From Candidatus Zixiibacteriota bacterium (GTDB lineage: Bacteria; Zixibacteria; MSB-5A5; JAABVY01; JAHJOQ01), in the NCBI GenBank assembly GCA_020053015.1, contig JAGVNY010000069.1, forward strand, positions 1 through 39,402: DNA of 39,402 nucleotides, given 5' to 3'. A program made the translations under genes and the position numbers. Positions 15,435-23,501 of this stretch are shown here, piece after piece. The stretch's first letter is position 1; each line of letters opens with the position of its first letter. The notes under the pieces are model-generated. The model was not told the DNA's origin, ran no database searches, and worked only from the letters and a program-made list of their open reading frames with translations.

Positions 15435-18121
15435 GCGGCCACCGCCTCGTTAAACGCCCTGATAAGTTCACTAAGGTGTCCATGGAAATCCTTGTTAGCT
15501 CGGTTCCAGCCACCGTGTAGCGATAAAACTGGTACAGTGTCAAAGTCTGCTGCATCGATCGACAAATTCTCGGTCAAGTGATTTTGGATACGTCCCAGCC
15601 ATTGCATCTGCTCCGGCGTGAACGACCGGCCAGCAGTCACCTTCTCGATAGCGAATTTGACTCTTTCTTCGGCAGTAAGAAGTGGCTTCTCCTTACTTGC
15701 GGCGTGTTTGATCATAGAGATAATGTCCACCAGCGCCTTCTGATAGTGAATCCGGTGCGCTCTCTGCAGGTTTTCTTCAGTGAACCGAAGGTGGGACGAT
15801 GCGAGCTTTGTCCTCAGCTCGGTGAGTGCCTCCGTGTTCCAGTCCTTCGGACTATTGAGGAGGATTCGAATCCCCTCGATATGATCCGGGTTCTCCTGCA
15901 CGAAGCGGGAGAACGCCTCAAGGTAGTCCTCAGGCTTGTACTCTCTTCCATCTGCTCCCCGAACGAGCCAGCTCGAAAAAACCGTATCCTCCGCATCATA
16001 AGCCCTGATGAAAACTCGAGGCGGTCTGGGATAATGAAGCAGCAAGTTCTGGAAGTTCGGATCTCGCAAGATGGCCATGGTTCCCGTGAAGTCCCTTTGA
16101 AGCCGTTGAGGCAGCTCCTTCGCAAACGAAGACATGTCACCAGCGGGTATGTAGGCAGCGAACATCTCCCGCGCATCACCGGACATCTCTTTGTTGATTC
16201 TCTGAAGACGCTTGACAAGACAGCGCGTATTGTATTCCCGGTCACGATTGTTCCAGATGTCCTCAATGATCTCGATGATCGTGCGGCTTTCTTGCTGAAG
16301 AGGCTCTTCGGTAATCGACGTAGCCTGCCTGAAGTACTCAAGCAGCGTGCCGTCAAAGCAGTCGAACACGGTGAAGTGGGACTTGTCCGTATGGAGCTCG
16401 CCTCTTCGAGTACCGCGCCCGAGCATCTGCTCAAAGAGAATTCGAGACTTGACGGGTCTGAGGAATACGATGAACTCGAGGTCGGGTATGTCCACACCTG
16501 TCGAGAGCATATCAACTGTCACCACAATTCCCGGCATGTTCCGGTTTCGGAATTCTCTGATTCGCTGAAGAGGACGGTCAACGGTTCCGGTAATCTTCCT
16601 GACGAATGCATCGCCTTGGCCGAAGACATCTCTTGCCAGCTCAACAAGCTGGTCAGCGTGGGATGTATGTGGCAAGTCATTCACCGCAAAGATCAGCGTT
16701 TTGGGGAAACGCCCATACAACTCCTCATGCTCATGAGCGTACCGTCGAATCTCTTCGAGGATTCTCTTGTTCGACTCCGGTGCAGTAGCTTTCTCTTCAA
16801 TCTCTGCTGCGTCAAACTTGCGTTCATCCTCAAGCATGTCAAGCTGCTCGACTCCCGTGGCCGGATTGACAACTCCGACTTGGGCACCTTCGCTAAGGAA
16901 GATGCCATTCATTCGAACATCGGACTTGATCGATACCACATCATAGTCCACGAGAAAGCCTTCACGGACCGCACGTTCATAGGTGTATCGGAAGGGGATT
17001 TCCTTGAAGTAGCTCGTTGTGTGCGAGGCTGGAGTTGCCGTAAGACCGATCTTGATGGCATCAAAGTGATCAAGCGTCTGGCGCCAAGTCGATAACTCGG
17101 CAGCTGTATAACCTTGATGGCATTCATCAGCTACGATCAGATCAAAGGCGTGAATCGGGATGTTGATCCTGTCAGCGTCTTCTTCTTCGTTCTCATCGTC
17201 GCCAGCCGTGAACATTGACTCGCGACCGAAGAGATTGATTGTCATTCGCTGAATTGTGCAGACATATACGAAGGCGTGGGATGGCTGAGGATTAGTCAGA
17301 TAGGAAGTCGGCAGCACTTTCGGATCGAATCTCTCGTCCGCATCGAAGTCCTCTCGATGAAACCGCTGGCTGTAGACCTCATAAATGTTGTCGAATTTCA
17401 GATTGGGCTCAGCCTCGAACGATGCGAAGGTGCGCACCGCTTGCGCCGCCAGAGCTCTGCGATCGACAAGGAAGAGGACTCTTTTGGCAACACCGGACTT
17501 CATCAGCCGGTATATCTCATTGGCCATCATGAAAGTCTTGCCCGTGCCCGTCGCCATTGCGACCAACATCTCACGCTTTCGATTTGTGATCTCCGCTTCA
17601 ATCGCCTCGTTTGCTTCGATCTGGTAAGGACGCAGCCTCGGATGATTGTTTGGTTGATTCTGAAGAGCGTCGCACGCCCTGTTGAGGTCTCGCAGAAGCA
17701 TCTCAGAAAGTGCATCCGGAGTGTGGAAACCCGATATTGTGTGGGAGCGATTGAGCGCATGCCGGATGTCGTGGTGCCAGATGATCTCGCCGTTTGTCGA
17801 GTAGAGAAATGGCACCCGGAAGCCGTCAAAGTTCAGAGGATTAGATTCGCAGCCGTGAGAATAGCGTTCTGCTTGGGTCAGTACGCCTTGTGGGCTGCGA
17901 GTAACCTTCTTTGCTTCGACAATTCCGAGTATGCGGCCGCTTGCGCACAGAGCATAATCTGCTGGGCCGTTGGCGGTCTCATACTCTTCGATAGCACAAC
18001 GGTCATACGAGTCCAAGGAGCGGCTGGAATCAAACTTCGCAAGCTTCCATCCGGCGATCCTCAGCTTCGGATCGATTCTCTGCTTGCGGGTCAGCCATTC
18101 CCCTTCAGTACGGTCGCTCAT
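15431..18121 (-). CDS. hsdR: Type I restriction endonuclease HsdR (EcoEI-like)
   Basis: HsdR translocates DNA with ATP and cuts it when the site is unmethylated. The start is ATG 18121 with GAGGG upstream; the ORF-track start is a TTG five codons earlier. The 896-residue protein has an N-terminal PD-(D/E)xK nuclease ('ADYAL' then 'GIVEAKK', about residues 55-71), Walker A 'ATGTGKT' (190-196), the DEAD-type box 'DECH' (332-335), a helicase C domain with 'VDMLSTGVDIPDLEFIVFLRPVKSRILFEQMLGRGTR' features, and an EcoEI_R-like C-terminal region. All key motifs look intact. Gene order R-M-S is read leftward from a promoter at 18152-18179. Confidence 0.95.
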   Translation of the reverse strand: MSDRTEGEWLTRKQRIDPKLRIAGWKLAKFDSSRSLDSYDRCAIEEYETANGPADYALCASGRILGIVEAKKVTRSPQGVLTQAERYSHGCESNPLNFDGFRVPFLYSTNGEIIWHHDIRHALNRSHTISGFHTPDALSEMLLRDLNRACDALQNQPNNHPRLRPYQIEANEAIEAEITNRKREMLVAMATGTGKTFMMANEIYRLMKSGVAKRVLFLVDRRALAAQAVRTFASFEAEPNLKFDNIYEVYSQRFHREDFDADERFDPKVLPTSYLTNPQPSHAFVYVCTIQRMTINLFGRESMFTAGDDENEEEDADRINIPIHAFDLIVADECHQGYTAAELSTWRQTLDHFDAIKIGLTATPASHTTSYFKEIPFRYTYERAVREGFLVDYDVVSIKSDVRMNGIFLSEGAQVGVVNPATGVEQLDMLEDERKFDAAEIEEKATAPESNKRILEEIRRYAHEHEELYGRFPKTLIFAVNDLPHTSHADQLVELARDVFGQGDAFVRKITGTVDRPLQRIREFRNRNMPGIVVTVDMLSTGVDIPDLEFIVFLRPVKSRILFEQMLGRGTRRGELHTDKSHFTVFDCFDGTLLEYFRQATSITEEPLQQESRTIIEIIEDIWNNRDREYNTRCLVKRLQRINKEMSGDAREMFAAYIPAGDMSSFAKELPQRLQRDFTGTMAILRDPNFQNLLLHYPRPPRVFIRAYDAEDTVFSSWLVRGADGREYKPEDYLEAFSRFVQENPDHIEGIRILLNSPKDWNTEALTELRTKLASSHLRFTEENLQRAHRIHYQKALVDIISMIKHAASKEKPLLTAEERVKFAIEKVTAGRSFTPEQMQWLGRIQNHLTENLSIDAADFDTVPVLSLHGGWNRANKDFHGHLSELIRAFNEAVAA

Positions 18122-18151
18122 GCGTACCCTCAGCAACGGTTAAGTGTCATA

Positions 18152-18179
18152 ATAATAGGAAACTGGCGCAGTGAAACAA
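18152..18179 (-). promoter_or_regulatory. Sigma-70-like promoter for the hsdRMS operon
   Basis: On the minus strand TTGTTT (18179-18174), a 16-base spacer and TATTAT (18157-18152) point toward hsdR. The predicted message would start about 25 bases before ATG 18121. The -10 box is good and the -35 box is weak. Confidence 0.5.
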
Positions 18180-18275
18180 GAATTGATTTCATTCCTGCGT
18201 GGAAGTCTGCACTCTTGCGAATCTTGACGGCCTAAGGTGACTGGTCAGAATCTCGAATTCCGGCGAGAGTTTTCC

Positions 18276-18321
18276 TTGACTATCGTACCCAAACTGGGTA
18301 AGATTGTACCCAAAATGGGTA
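18276..18321 (+). promoter_or_regulatory. Promoter with two palindromic operators for the HTH-NTase/HEPN pair
   Basis: TTGACT (18276-18281), a 17-base spacer and TAAGAT (18299-18304) form a sigma-70-type promoter. Two palindromes overlay it: TACCCA-AAC-TGGGTA (18286-18300), between the boxes, and TACCCA-AAA-TGGGTA (18307-18321), over the expected start site. Their centres are 21 bp apart, two helical turns, so two dimers could bind the same face. The HTH in the first gene is the obvious autorepressor. Confidence 0.75.
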
Positions 18322-18334
18322 ACAAGGCGGATCG

Positions 18335-18922
18335 ATGATCTCTGCGCTTTTTCCAAAGACCAAAAGGAAGCTGCTTGCTCTCTTCTTCCTGAATGCGGAT
18401 CGGGAATACTACTTCACCGAGGTTGCGCGCCTTACAGGGACGCGCCAGGGAGCAGTGCAGCGTGAGTTGAAGACGCTCCTGTCGGCGGGTCTGCTGAAGG
18501 GCGAGAAACGCGGACGGCAGATATTCTACTCGGTCAATCAGGACAGCCCCATCTTCCCCGATCTGCGAAACATCGTATTCAAAACATTCGGGGCTGTAAA
18601 CCAACTCAGGTTGGCTCTTGAGCCGCTGATAGATCAGATTCGCGTAGCATTTGTCTATGGGTCGTTTGCCAGAGGTGAGGAAACTGCGAAGAGCGACATT
18701 GACGTGTTCATTGTCGGCAAAGTCTCTCTGGCGGATGTTGTCTCTGCCTTGTCCACCGCCGAGAAACAGCTTGATCGTGAGGTCAATCCGAGCGTGTACA
18801 CAGAGCGAGAACTCAGGGAGAAATACTCGCGCAGAAACCATTTTGTGAAATCGGTCGTAGAATCCGAGCAGACATTTCTAATCGGGTCGGTTGATGAGCT
18901 TAGAGCAGTGGTTAGAAAATAG
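18335..18922 (+). CDS. HTH-fused MNT-type nucleotidyltransferase (antitoxin candidate)
   Basis: The 195-residue protein has an N-terminal winged HTH of ArsR-like type ('YYFTEVARLTGTRQGAVQRELKTLLSAGLL', about residues 25-55) and a C-terminal minimal nucleotidyltransferase with the GSx10DxD signature 'GSFARGEETAKSDID' near residues 110-124. MNT proteins paired with HEPN proteins act as antitoxins, and some add AMP to the HEPN toxin. Here the HTH fusion also gives autoregulation through the two palindromes upstream. Start ATG 18335 has AAGGCGG upstream. The HEPN gene starts inside its 3' end (29-base overlap). Confidence 0.88.
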   Translation: MISALFPKTKRKLLALFFLNADREYYFTEVARLTGTRQGAVQRELKTLLSAGLLKGEKRGRQIFYSVNQDSPIFPDLRNIVFKTFGAVNQLRLALEPLIDQIRVAFVYGSFARGEETAKSDIDVFIVGKVSLADVVSALSTAEKQLDREVNPSVYTERELREKYSRRNHFVKSVVESEQTFLIGSVDELRAVVRK

Positions 18923-19337
18923 GTGGATTCACGAGCACCAGACCAGCGCTGAAGAAATCCGTTCGCTGTTAAGCAGCGCCGCGGAAGATCTTCGTGGCGC
19001 AGAAAGCGCGGAAGTCGCTGCCGGTTGGCGTCTCGCGATGGCCTACACGGCGAGTCTCCGCTATGCGCGGGCCGCATTGGCTGCTGCGGGGTACCGTTCC
19101 GGCCGTGAACGGGAACACGAGCGCCTGATCGACTCGCTCGGCTTCACGATTGATTCAATTGATCCTTCGACAATCCGATTGCTTCACACGATCAGAAAGA
19201 AACGCCACGCTGCAACGTACGACTCCATTGAGTTGGTATCCGACTCAGAGGCCGAATCCGCGCTCAAACTCGCGCGAGAATTGGGGGAGATCGTCCAGAG
19301 CTGGCTCGAAGCAAAACACCCGAGCCTCATCAAATAG
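18894..19337 (+). CDS. HEPN-domain protein (toxin candidate of the HEPN/MNT pair)
   Basis: The 147-residue protein is all helical, with a HEPN-like pattern ending in 'RKKRHAATYDS' near residues 102-112, followed by 'ESALKLARELGEIVQSWL'. HEPN toxins are usually RNases with an Rx4-6H motif; here R and H are separated by only three residues (RKKRH), so RNase activity is uncertain. ATG 18894 is preferred over TTG 18891. It overlaps the nucleotidyltransferase gene, the normal arrangement for such pairs. The pair lies divergent from hsdR and may belong to the same defence island. Confidence 0.78.
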   Translation: MSLEQWLENRWIHEHQTSAEEIRSLLSSAAEDLRGAESAEVAAGWRLAMAYTASLRYARAALAAAGYRSGREREHERLIDSLGFTIDSIDPSTIRLLHTIRKKRHAATYDSIELVSDSEAESALKLARELGEIVQSWLEAKHPSLIK

Positions 19338-19531
19338 TCTGCGCTGAACTACCCCTTATGTCTAACGCGCTCTGAAGACCGTATCTGATCCCGGTATCCT
19401 CAAGATGCCTTTTCTCTTGTATTAGTGATGAAGTCAGCTTACATTTGCGGATGTCACAGAGGTTAACGAACATCGCTCGTGGCGGGTGATTGCCGGCACA
19501 CAGAATACTTGCCGAGTTTCTTGTGTTCACT

Positions 19532-21796
19532 ATGAGAAAGCTCCCTGGTGTATTGCTCGTTCTCCTGACCTTTGCGCCTGCTCTATTTGCGGTGGAGCGT
19601 CTTGAAGTCGAGTGGGATCGCGATCCGGATTATCTCAGATATGTAATCGAGGAGATTCGATTCCATCCGTCTGGGGCCTTCAGAAAACCGATCGGCTCTT
19701 CTAATCTTGTTGTCAAACCGAAACGCAGAGCTTTCGAGCACGGTCTATACGTCAATGCTTGGAATCAGGATTACACGAAAACGGATGATTTCGCACAAGT
19801 CGAATTCGCGGAATATCCGGCCTTTTCTGCAACCAAGGGTAATAGCGTGTCGCTGGCCATCAACTACATGGCTGTTTATGAAGACGTCAAGCTCGGTCGA
19901 AGTGCCGTAGTGGGTACTGGAGACAGGAATGACTCATCTTTTGTCTTTCGAGTGAGCCCAGGTCCTGAGAAGACTGAATACAAATGTGTGGCCACCGGGA
20001 TGGATCGCACCGGAGATGGGCAGTGGACAACTGACTCACATCTCTGTGGGCTGGTGGACTACGACTTTGATGGGGTTGATGAGCTGTTTGTTAACGTGGT
20101 TCCCGGCAGGGACCTTAGTCCTCGGCTGCTCGTCTGTTTAGAGCTGCCTGACCTTGACGTGGAATGGAGCCTCTCCGTAGCATCGGGCACTGTCGGACAC
20201 TTAATCCAATCCAGCCAAGATTCGGAGAGACCATTTGTAATGTTTGTGACGTGTAGTCCTGGACACGGTGCGGCCGATACATGTTTCTCCGACAGATTCC
20301 AGTATGTTGTAGACGTCAATCACATTGGCAACATCACATATAAGAGAGTCGTTGGAAGATACGGGGAAATCCCCTCGTCGTTGGTCACGGCTGATAGTGC
20401 TTCTTTCTACCTGACGCACGGCTTTCCCCTTGAGTATGAAACAGAAGTACCCGAATCTGTCGTATCAGTTCCGCAGGTTTCCCGCATTGATTGGTCAGGC
20501 AATGTGATAGAGTCGGTTGATCTTCCGGAGAAACCGTCACACTTATGGGTTTCTGATTACGGGAATGATGGAAGTGCAGACTTGTTCACTTTGTCACAGA
20601 GTGGCACCGTCAGGATCTTCGATTCTCGTTTGCGATTAGTCGCCGGATCCGAAGAGACCGAGCTACGTGCGTATGTGGGAAGGCTCGATTCATGGTACGA
20701 TTCGAAGCAGGAAGTCTTCGTCATGGTCTCATCGGGCGAAACAGGCTTCTACACCAGAAGACTCGAGAAGCTTGCGTCCTTGCTGGCAGGTGAGTTTGGT
20801 TGTATCGAGGCGATCGAATTGGATTCGGTAGGACGGCTTGCTGCATTCGTCGCATCCGGAACAACCGGCGAGTTCTTCGGTCGTGTCAGACCAAGAAGGA
20901 CTCTTGAGTACTTGAAAGTGTTCTACTTTGAATATCAAGACTACATCGTTGCTATTCTTCCATCGCTGCTGGTCGGCCTGCTCGTAGTCAACTTCTTCAG
21001 GGGTCGAGTTACAAGGCAGAAGCGTGAGATTGAGGCTGTGCACAGAGAGCTGGCTGAAACCCACGAAGCATTGAAGCGAGCACAGCAGACGATCATTGCT
21101 CAGGAGAAATACCGACAGGCCAAGGACATTGCGGGAGGGTTTGCGCATGAGATTCGGAATGCACTCTTCCCTGCTGACAGTTCGATGACAAGGCTCAGGA
21201 GCATGGGTGATTTTTCAGAAGCAGATTCTGAGCGTGTGAATTGCCTATTGTCCGCGGTAGACAGCTCGATAACGCGGGTGATCGATCTAACCAGCCTCAT
21301 CTCGCAATACACCAAGCTCGACGCCGAATTCCGGCCAGAACCTGTTACTATTGCGAAGGTCATTGCTGAAGTAGTTTCGTGTAACCAGATCGAGCTTGAC
21401 GAAGCAGGAATCGCTGTAGAGATTTCAGGCCATCAGGACGCTGTATGTGAGGGGAATGTTAAGCAGATGTTCATCTTGTTCAACAACCTGCTTCGCAACA
21501 GCATTGATGCCTTGACAGGAATCCAGGCGCCGAGTATAATCTGCAATTGGAGAGTCAGTAACGGACTTCTTGAGGTTTCATGGTCCGATAATGGGGTAGG
21601 CATCAAGGCAGAGGACTTACCTCGGATATTCGACACATTCTTCTCGACAAAGCCCAGCAAAGGTACAGGTCTTGGGCTTTGTATTGCCAAGAAGATTGTC
21701 GACCTATACCGCGGAAGCATCACTGCATCGAGCGACCAGATGTCGGGAGCCAGATTTGACATAAGGCTGCGACTCTGGAGAGATGAGCAAGAATAA
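19532..21796 (+). CDS. Membrane histidine kinase with extracytoplasmic propeller-like sensor
   Basis: The start is taken as ATG 19532, which opens directly into a signal sequence ('MRKLPGVLLVLLTFAPALFA'); the ORF-track start is a TTG 14 codons earlier. No clear ribosome site is visible. Of 754 residues, about 21-465 form an exported sensor with FG-GAP-like motifs ('DYDFDGVDELFVNV'). A single membrane segment follows (about 471-490, 'YIVAILPSLLVGLLVVNFF'), then a coiled coil, a HisKA-like domain with His539 in 'GGFAHEIRNALFP', and an HATPase with 'LLRNSIDAL' and 'GKGTGLGLCIAKKIV'-type boxes. The response regulator gene begins 30 bases downstream, so they should form one two-component system. 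The signal is unknown. Confidence 0.9.
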   Translation: MRKLPGVLLVLLTFAPALFAVERLEVEWDRDPDYLRYVIEEIRFHPSGAFRKPIGSSNLVVKPKRRAFEHGLYVNAWNQDYTKTDDFAQVEFAEYPAFSATKGNSVSLAINYMAVYEDVKLGRSAVVGTGDRNDSSFVFRVSPGPEKTEYKCVATGMDRTGDGQWTTDSHLCGLVDYDFDGVDELFVNVVPGRDLSPRLLVCLELPDLDVEWSLSVASGTVGHLIQSSQDSERPFVMFVTCSPGHGAADTCFSDRFQYVVDVNHIGNITYKRVVGRYGEIPSSLVTADSASFYLTHGFPLEYETEVPESVVSVPQVSRIDWSGNVIESVDLPEKPSHLWVSDYGNDGSADLFTLSQSGTVRIFDSRLRLVAGSEETELRAYVGRLDSWYDSKQEVFVMVSSGETGFYTRRLEKLASLLAGEFGCIEAIELDSVGRLAAFVASGTTGEFFGRVRPRRTLEYLKVFYFEYQDYIVAILPSLLVGLLVVNFFRGRVTRQKREIEAVHRELAETHEALKRAQQTIIAQEKYRQAKDIAGGFAHEIRNALFPADSSMTRLRSMGDFSEADSERVNCLLSAVDSSITRVIDLTSLISQYTKLDAEFRPEPVTIAKVIAEVVSCNQIELDEAGIAVEISGHQDAVCEGNVKQMFILFNNLLRNSIDALTGIQAPSIICNWRVSNGLLEVSWSDNGVGIKAEDLPRIFDTFFSTKPSKGTGLGLCIAKKIVDLYRGSITASSDQMSGARFDIRLRLWRDEQE

Positions 21797-21826
21797 CTAC
21801 ACCGGACTGAGGTTTGAGGAAACACT

Positions 21827-23212
21827 GTGTCTGACAACGGCAAAGCTACCATTCTGATCGTCGACGATGACCAATATGTCCTCGCAGCTCTGATGCAGTT
21901 GTTTTGTGACGACTACAACGTGATTCTCGCATCCTCTGGCGCTGAAGCGATTGAAGTAGTCAGGATGGGGAAGCAGATATCTGCTGTCGTGATGGATATC
22001 AAGATGACTCCGATGGATGGGCTGACTGCTGCAAGACATATCTTAACGATCGACTCGACTATCCCTGTGATCTTCCATACTGGCTACCCTAGAGAGTATA
22101 ATGAACAACAAATCGATGCTGCCGAGAAACCGTTCGAATACGTTCAGAAAGGTAGATCAAGCCAGCAGCTCATAAGGGCTGTCAGAAATGCGGTTGAGAC
22201 GAGTCTGCTGAGGAGAAGCACAGTTGAGTTGTCACGGTATGCCGCTAACAACTTCGACATCATAGGCCGCTCGCCAGTCATGCTTGAAGTTTATAGGCTC
22301 ATTCGAAGAGTGGCTCCCACTGAGGTGAAAGTAATGATTCTCGGCGAGACTGGTACTGGTAAGGAGCTCGTTGCGAGGGCAATCCATAAGCTGAGCGCGA
22401 GGAAGGACAACCGTCTTGTGATCTTCAACTGTAATCACAAGTCAGCAGACCTTGTTGAGTCAGAGCTTTTCGGACATGTGAAAGGTGCTTTCACGGGAGC
22501 GATCTCGGGTCGTATAGGGCAGTTTGAGTACGCCGATGGGGGTACAGTCTTCCTGGACGAGATCGGTGATCTCGATATCACAACGCAAGCGAAGTTACTT
22601 CGTGTGGTTGAGACGGGCGAATTCAGTCGGGTTGGAGCCCATGATGTGAGTGTTACTAATGTGAGAGTGATCTGCGCAACTCATAAGAGTCTTGAGGGAT
22701 TGGTTTCTGAGGGCAGGTTCCGAGAAGACTTGTACTATCGGCTCAAAGGTGTGCAGATTCTCATGCCGCCATTGCGCGAAAGACGCGAAGACATACCTCT
22801 GCTCATAGGGAAATTCCTCGATCGCTTCACAATCGAGTGCGATATGCCGCCCAAGTACTTCGATCCCGATGCAGAAGCCGTATTGAGGAAATTCGACTGG
22901 CCCGGCAATGTCCGCGATCTCGAGCGGGCGGTGGAATCGCTGATCGTACTCACCGATTCAGACGTGATCATTGTGGGCGATGTCCAACGCTATCTACATC
23001 TGATACAGGATGCAGTCTCGGACAGTTCAGAAGGTGTGATTCCTCTTCCGGTTCGGGTTCGTGAGTTCAAGCGAAAGTGCATCGAAGACGCCTTGAGCCA
23101 GACAGGTGGCAACATCAGCGAGGCAGCTCGTCTGCTTGGGGTAGATCGAGCCAATCTTGGGCGGGATATCCGTGCTCTCAACATTGCACTCGCAAGTGGT
23201 TCTGCCTCTTAA
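21827..23212 (+). CDS. NtrC-family sigma-54-dependent response regulator
   Basis: GTG 21827 has GAGG about 8 bases upstream. The 461-residue protein has a receiver (1-120) with acidic residues 'VDDD' and phospho-acceptor Asp57 in 'VVMDIKM', an AAA+ domain with Walker A 'GETGTGKE' (173-180), the sigma-54 contact loop 'GAFTGA' (220-225), Walker B 'VFLDEIGD' and arginine-finger region 'FREDLYYRL', and a Fis-type HTH ('GGNISEAARLLGVDRANLGRDI'). It should activate sigma-54 promoters when phosphorylated by the kinase encoded just upstream. A sigma-54-like promoter and a palindrome before the next gene are plausible targets. Confidence 0.95.
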   Translation: MSDNGKATILIVDDDQYVLAALMQLFCDDYNVILASSGAEAIEVVRMGKQISAVVMDIKMTPMDGLTAARHILTIDSTIPVIFHTGYPREYNEQQIDAAEKPFEYVQKGRSSQQLIRAVRNAVETSLLRRSTVELSRYAANNFDIIGRSPVMLEVYRLIRRVAPTEVKVMILGETGTGKELVARAIHKLSARKDNRLVIFNCNHKSADLVESELFGHVKGAFTGAISGRIGQFEYADGGTVFLDEIGDLDITTQAKLLRVVETGEFSRVGAHDVSVTNVRVICATHKSLEGLVSEGRFREDLYYRLKGVQILMPPLRERREDIPLLIGKFLDRFTIECDMPPKYFDPDAEAVLRKFDWPGNVRDLERAVESLIVLTDSDVIIVGDVQRYLHLIQDAVSDSSEGVIPLPVRVREFKRKCIEDALSQTGGNISEAARLLGVDRANLGRDIRALNIALASGSAS

Positions 23213-23245
23213 GTAGGTCATTCTGACATCTGATACCCGTCGCAT

Positions 23246-23265
23246 GTGAGTCACGGTGACCTCAC
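23246..23265. promoter_or_regulatory. Imperfect palindrome, candidate upstream activator site
   Basis: GTGAGTCACGGTGACCTCAC has GTGAG-TCAC against GTGA-C-CTCAC, 9 paired bases with one unpaired C. It lies about 85 bases upstream of the sigma-54-like promoter, a normal distance for an NtrC-type enhancer. Binding by the adjacent regulator is inference. Confidence 0.4.
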
Positions 23266-23350
23266 AGCACTCATCTCGCTCCGATCTGAACTTCTCATAA
23301 TCTCTTTCACGACTTAGGCTTCACGAGCTGCTACTGCCCGCTCAACGAAT

Positions 23351-23366
23351 TGGCACAGGCTTTGAT
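23351..23366 (+). promoter_or_regulatory. Sigma-54-like promoter for the dockerin protein
   Basis: TGGCAC-AGGCT-TTGAT matches the sigma-54 pattern TGGCAC-N5-TTGCW with correct spacing, but the -12 GC is GA. It lies between the NtrC-type regulator and the secreted protein gene. The -12 mismatch lowers confidence. Confidence 0.4.
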
Positions 23367-23501
23367 ATCACTAATAAGGCAGAAGGAAACAAGCAATGGC
23401 ACATGACATCTCAAACAGGAGGAAGAACGAGGAAGAAAGACTGGAGGGGATTATCCCAAACACGTACCGTGAAACAACCCAGATTGGAAGGAGAAGAAGC
23501 C

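Noticed and set aside
18122-19531. Right-hand attachment site of the island
   Set aside because: I looked for a copy of the tRNA-Arg 3' end here and across the rest of the window and found none, so the boundary is left open.
22539-22551. GGGGGTAC match to the tRNA end inside the response regulator gene
   Set aside because: Only 8 bases inside a conserved coding segment; chance match.
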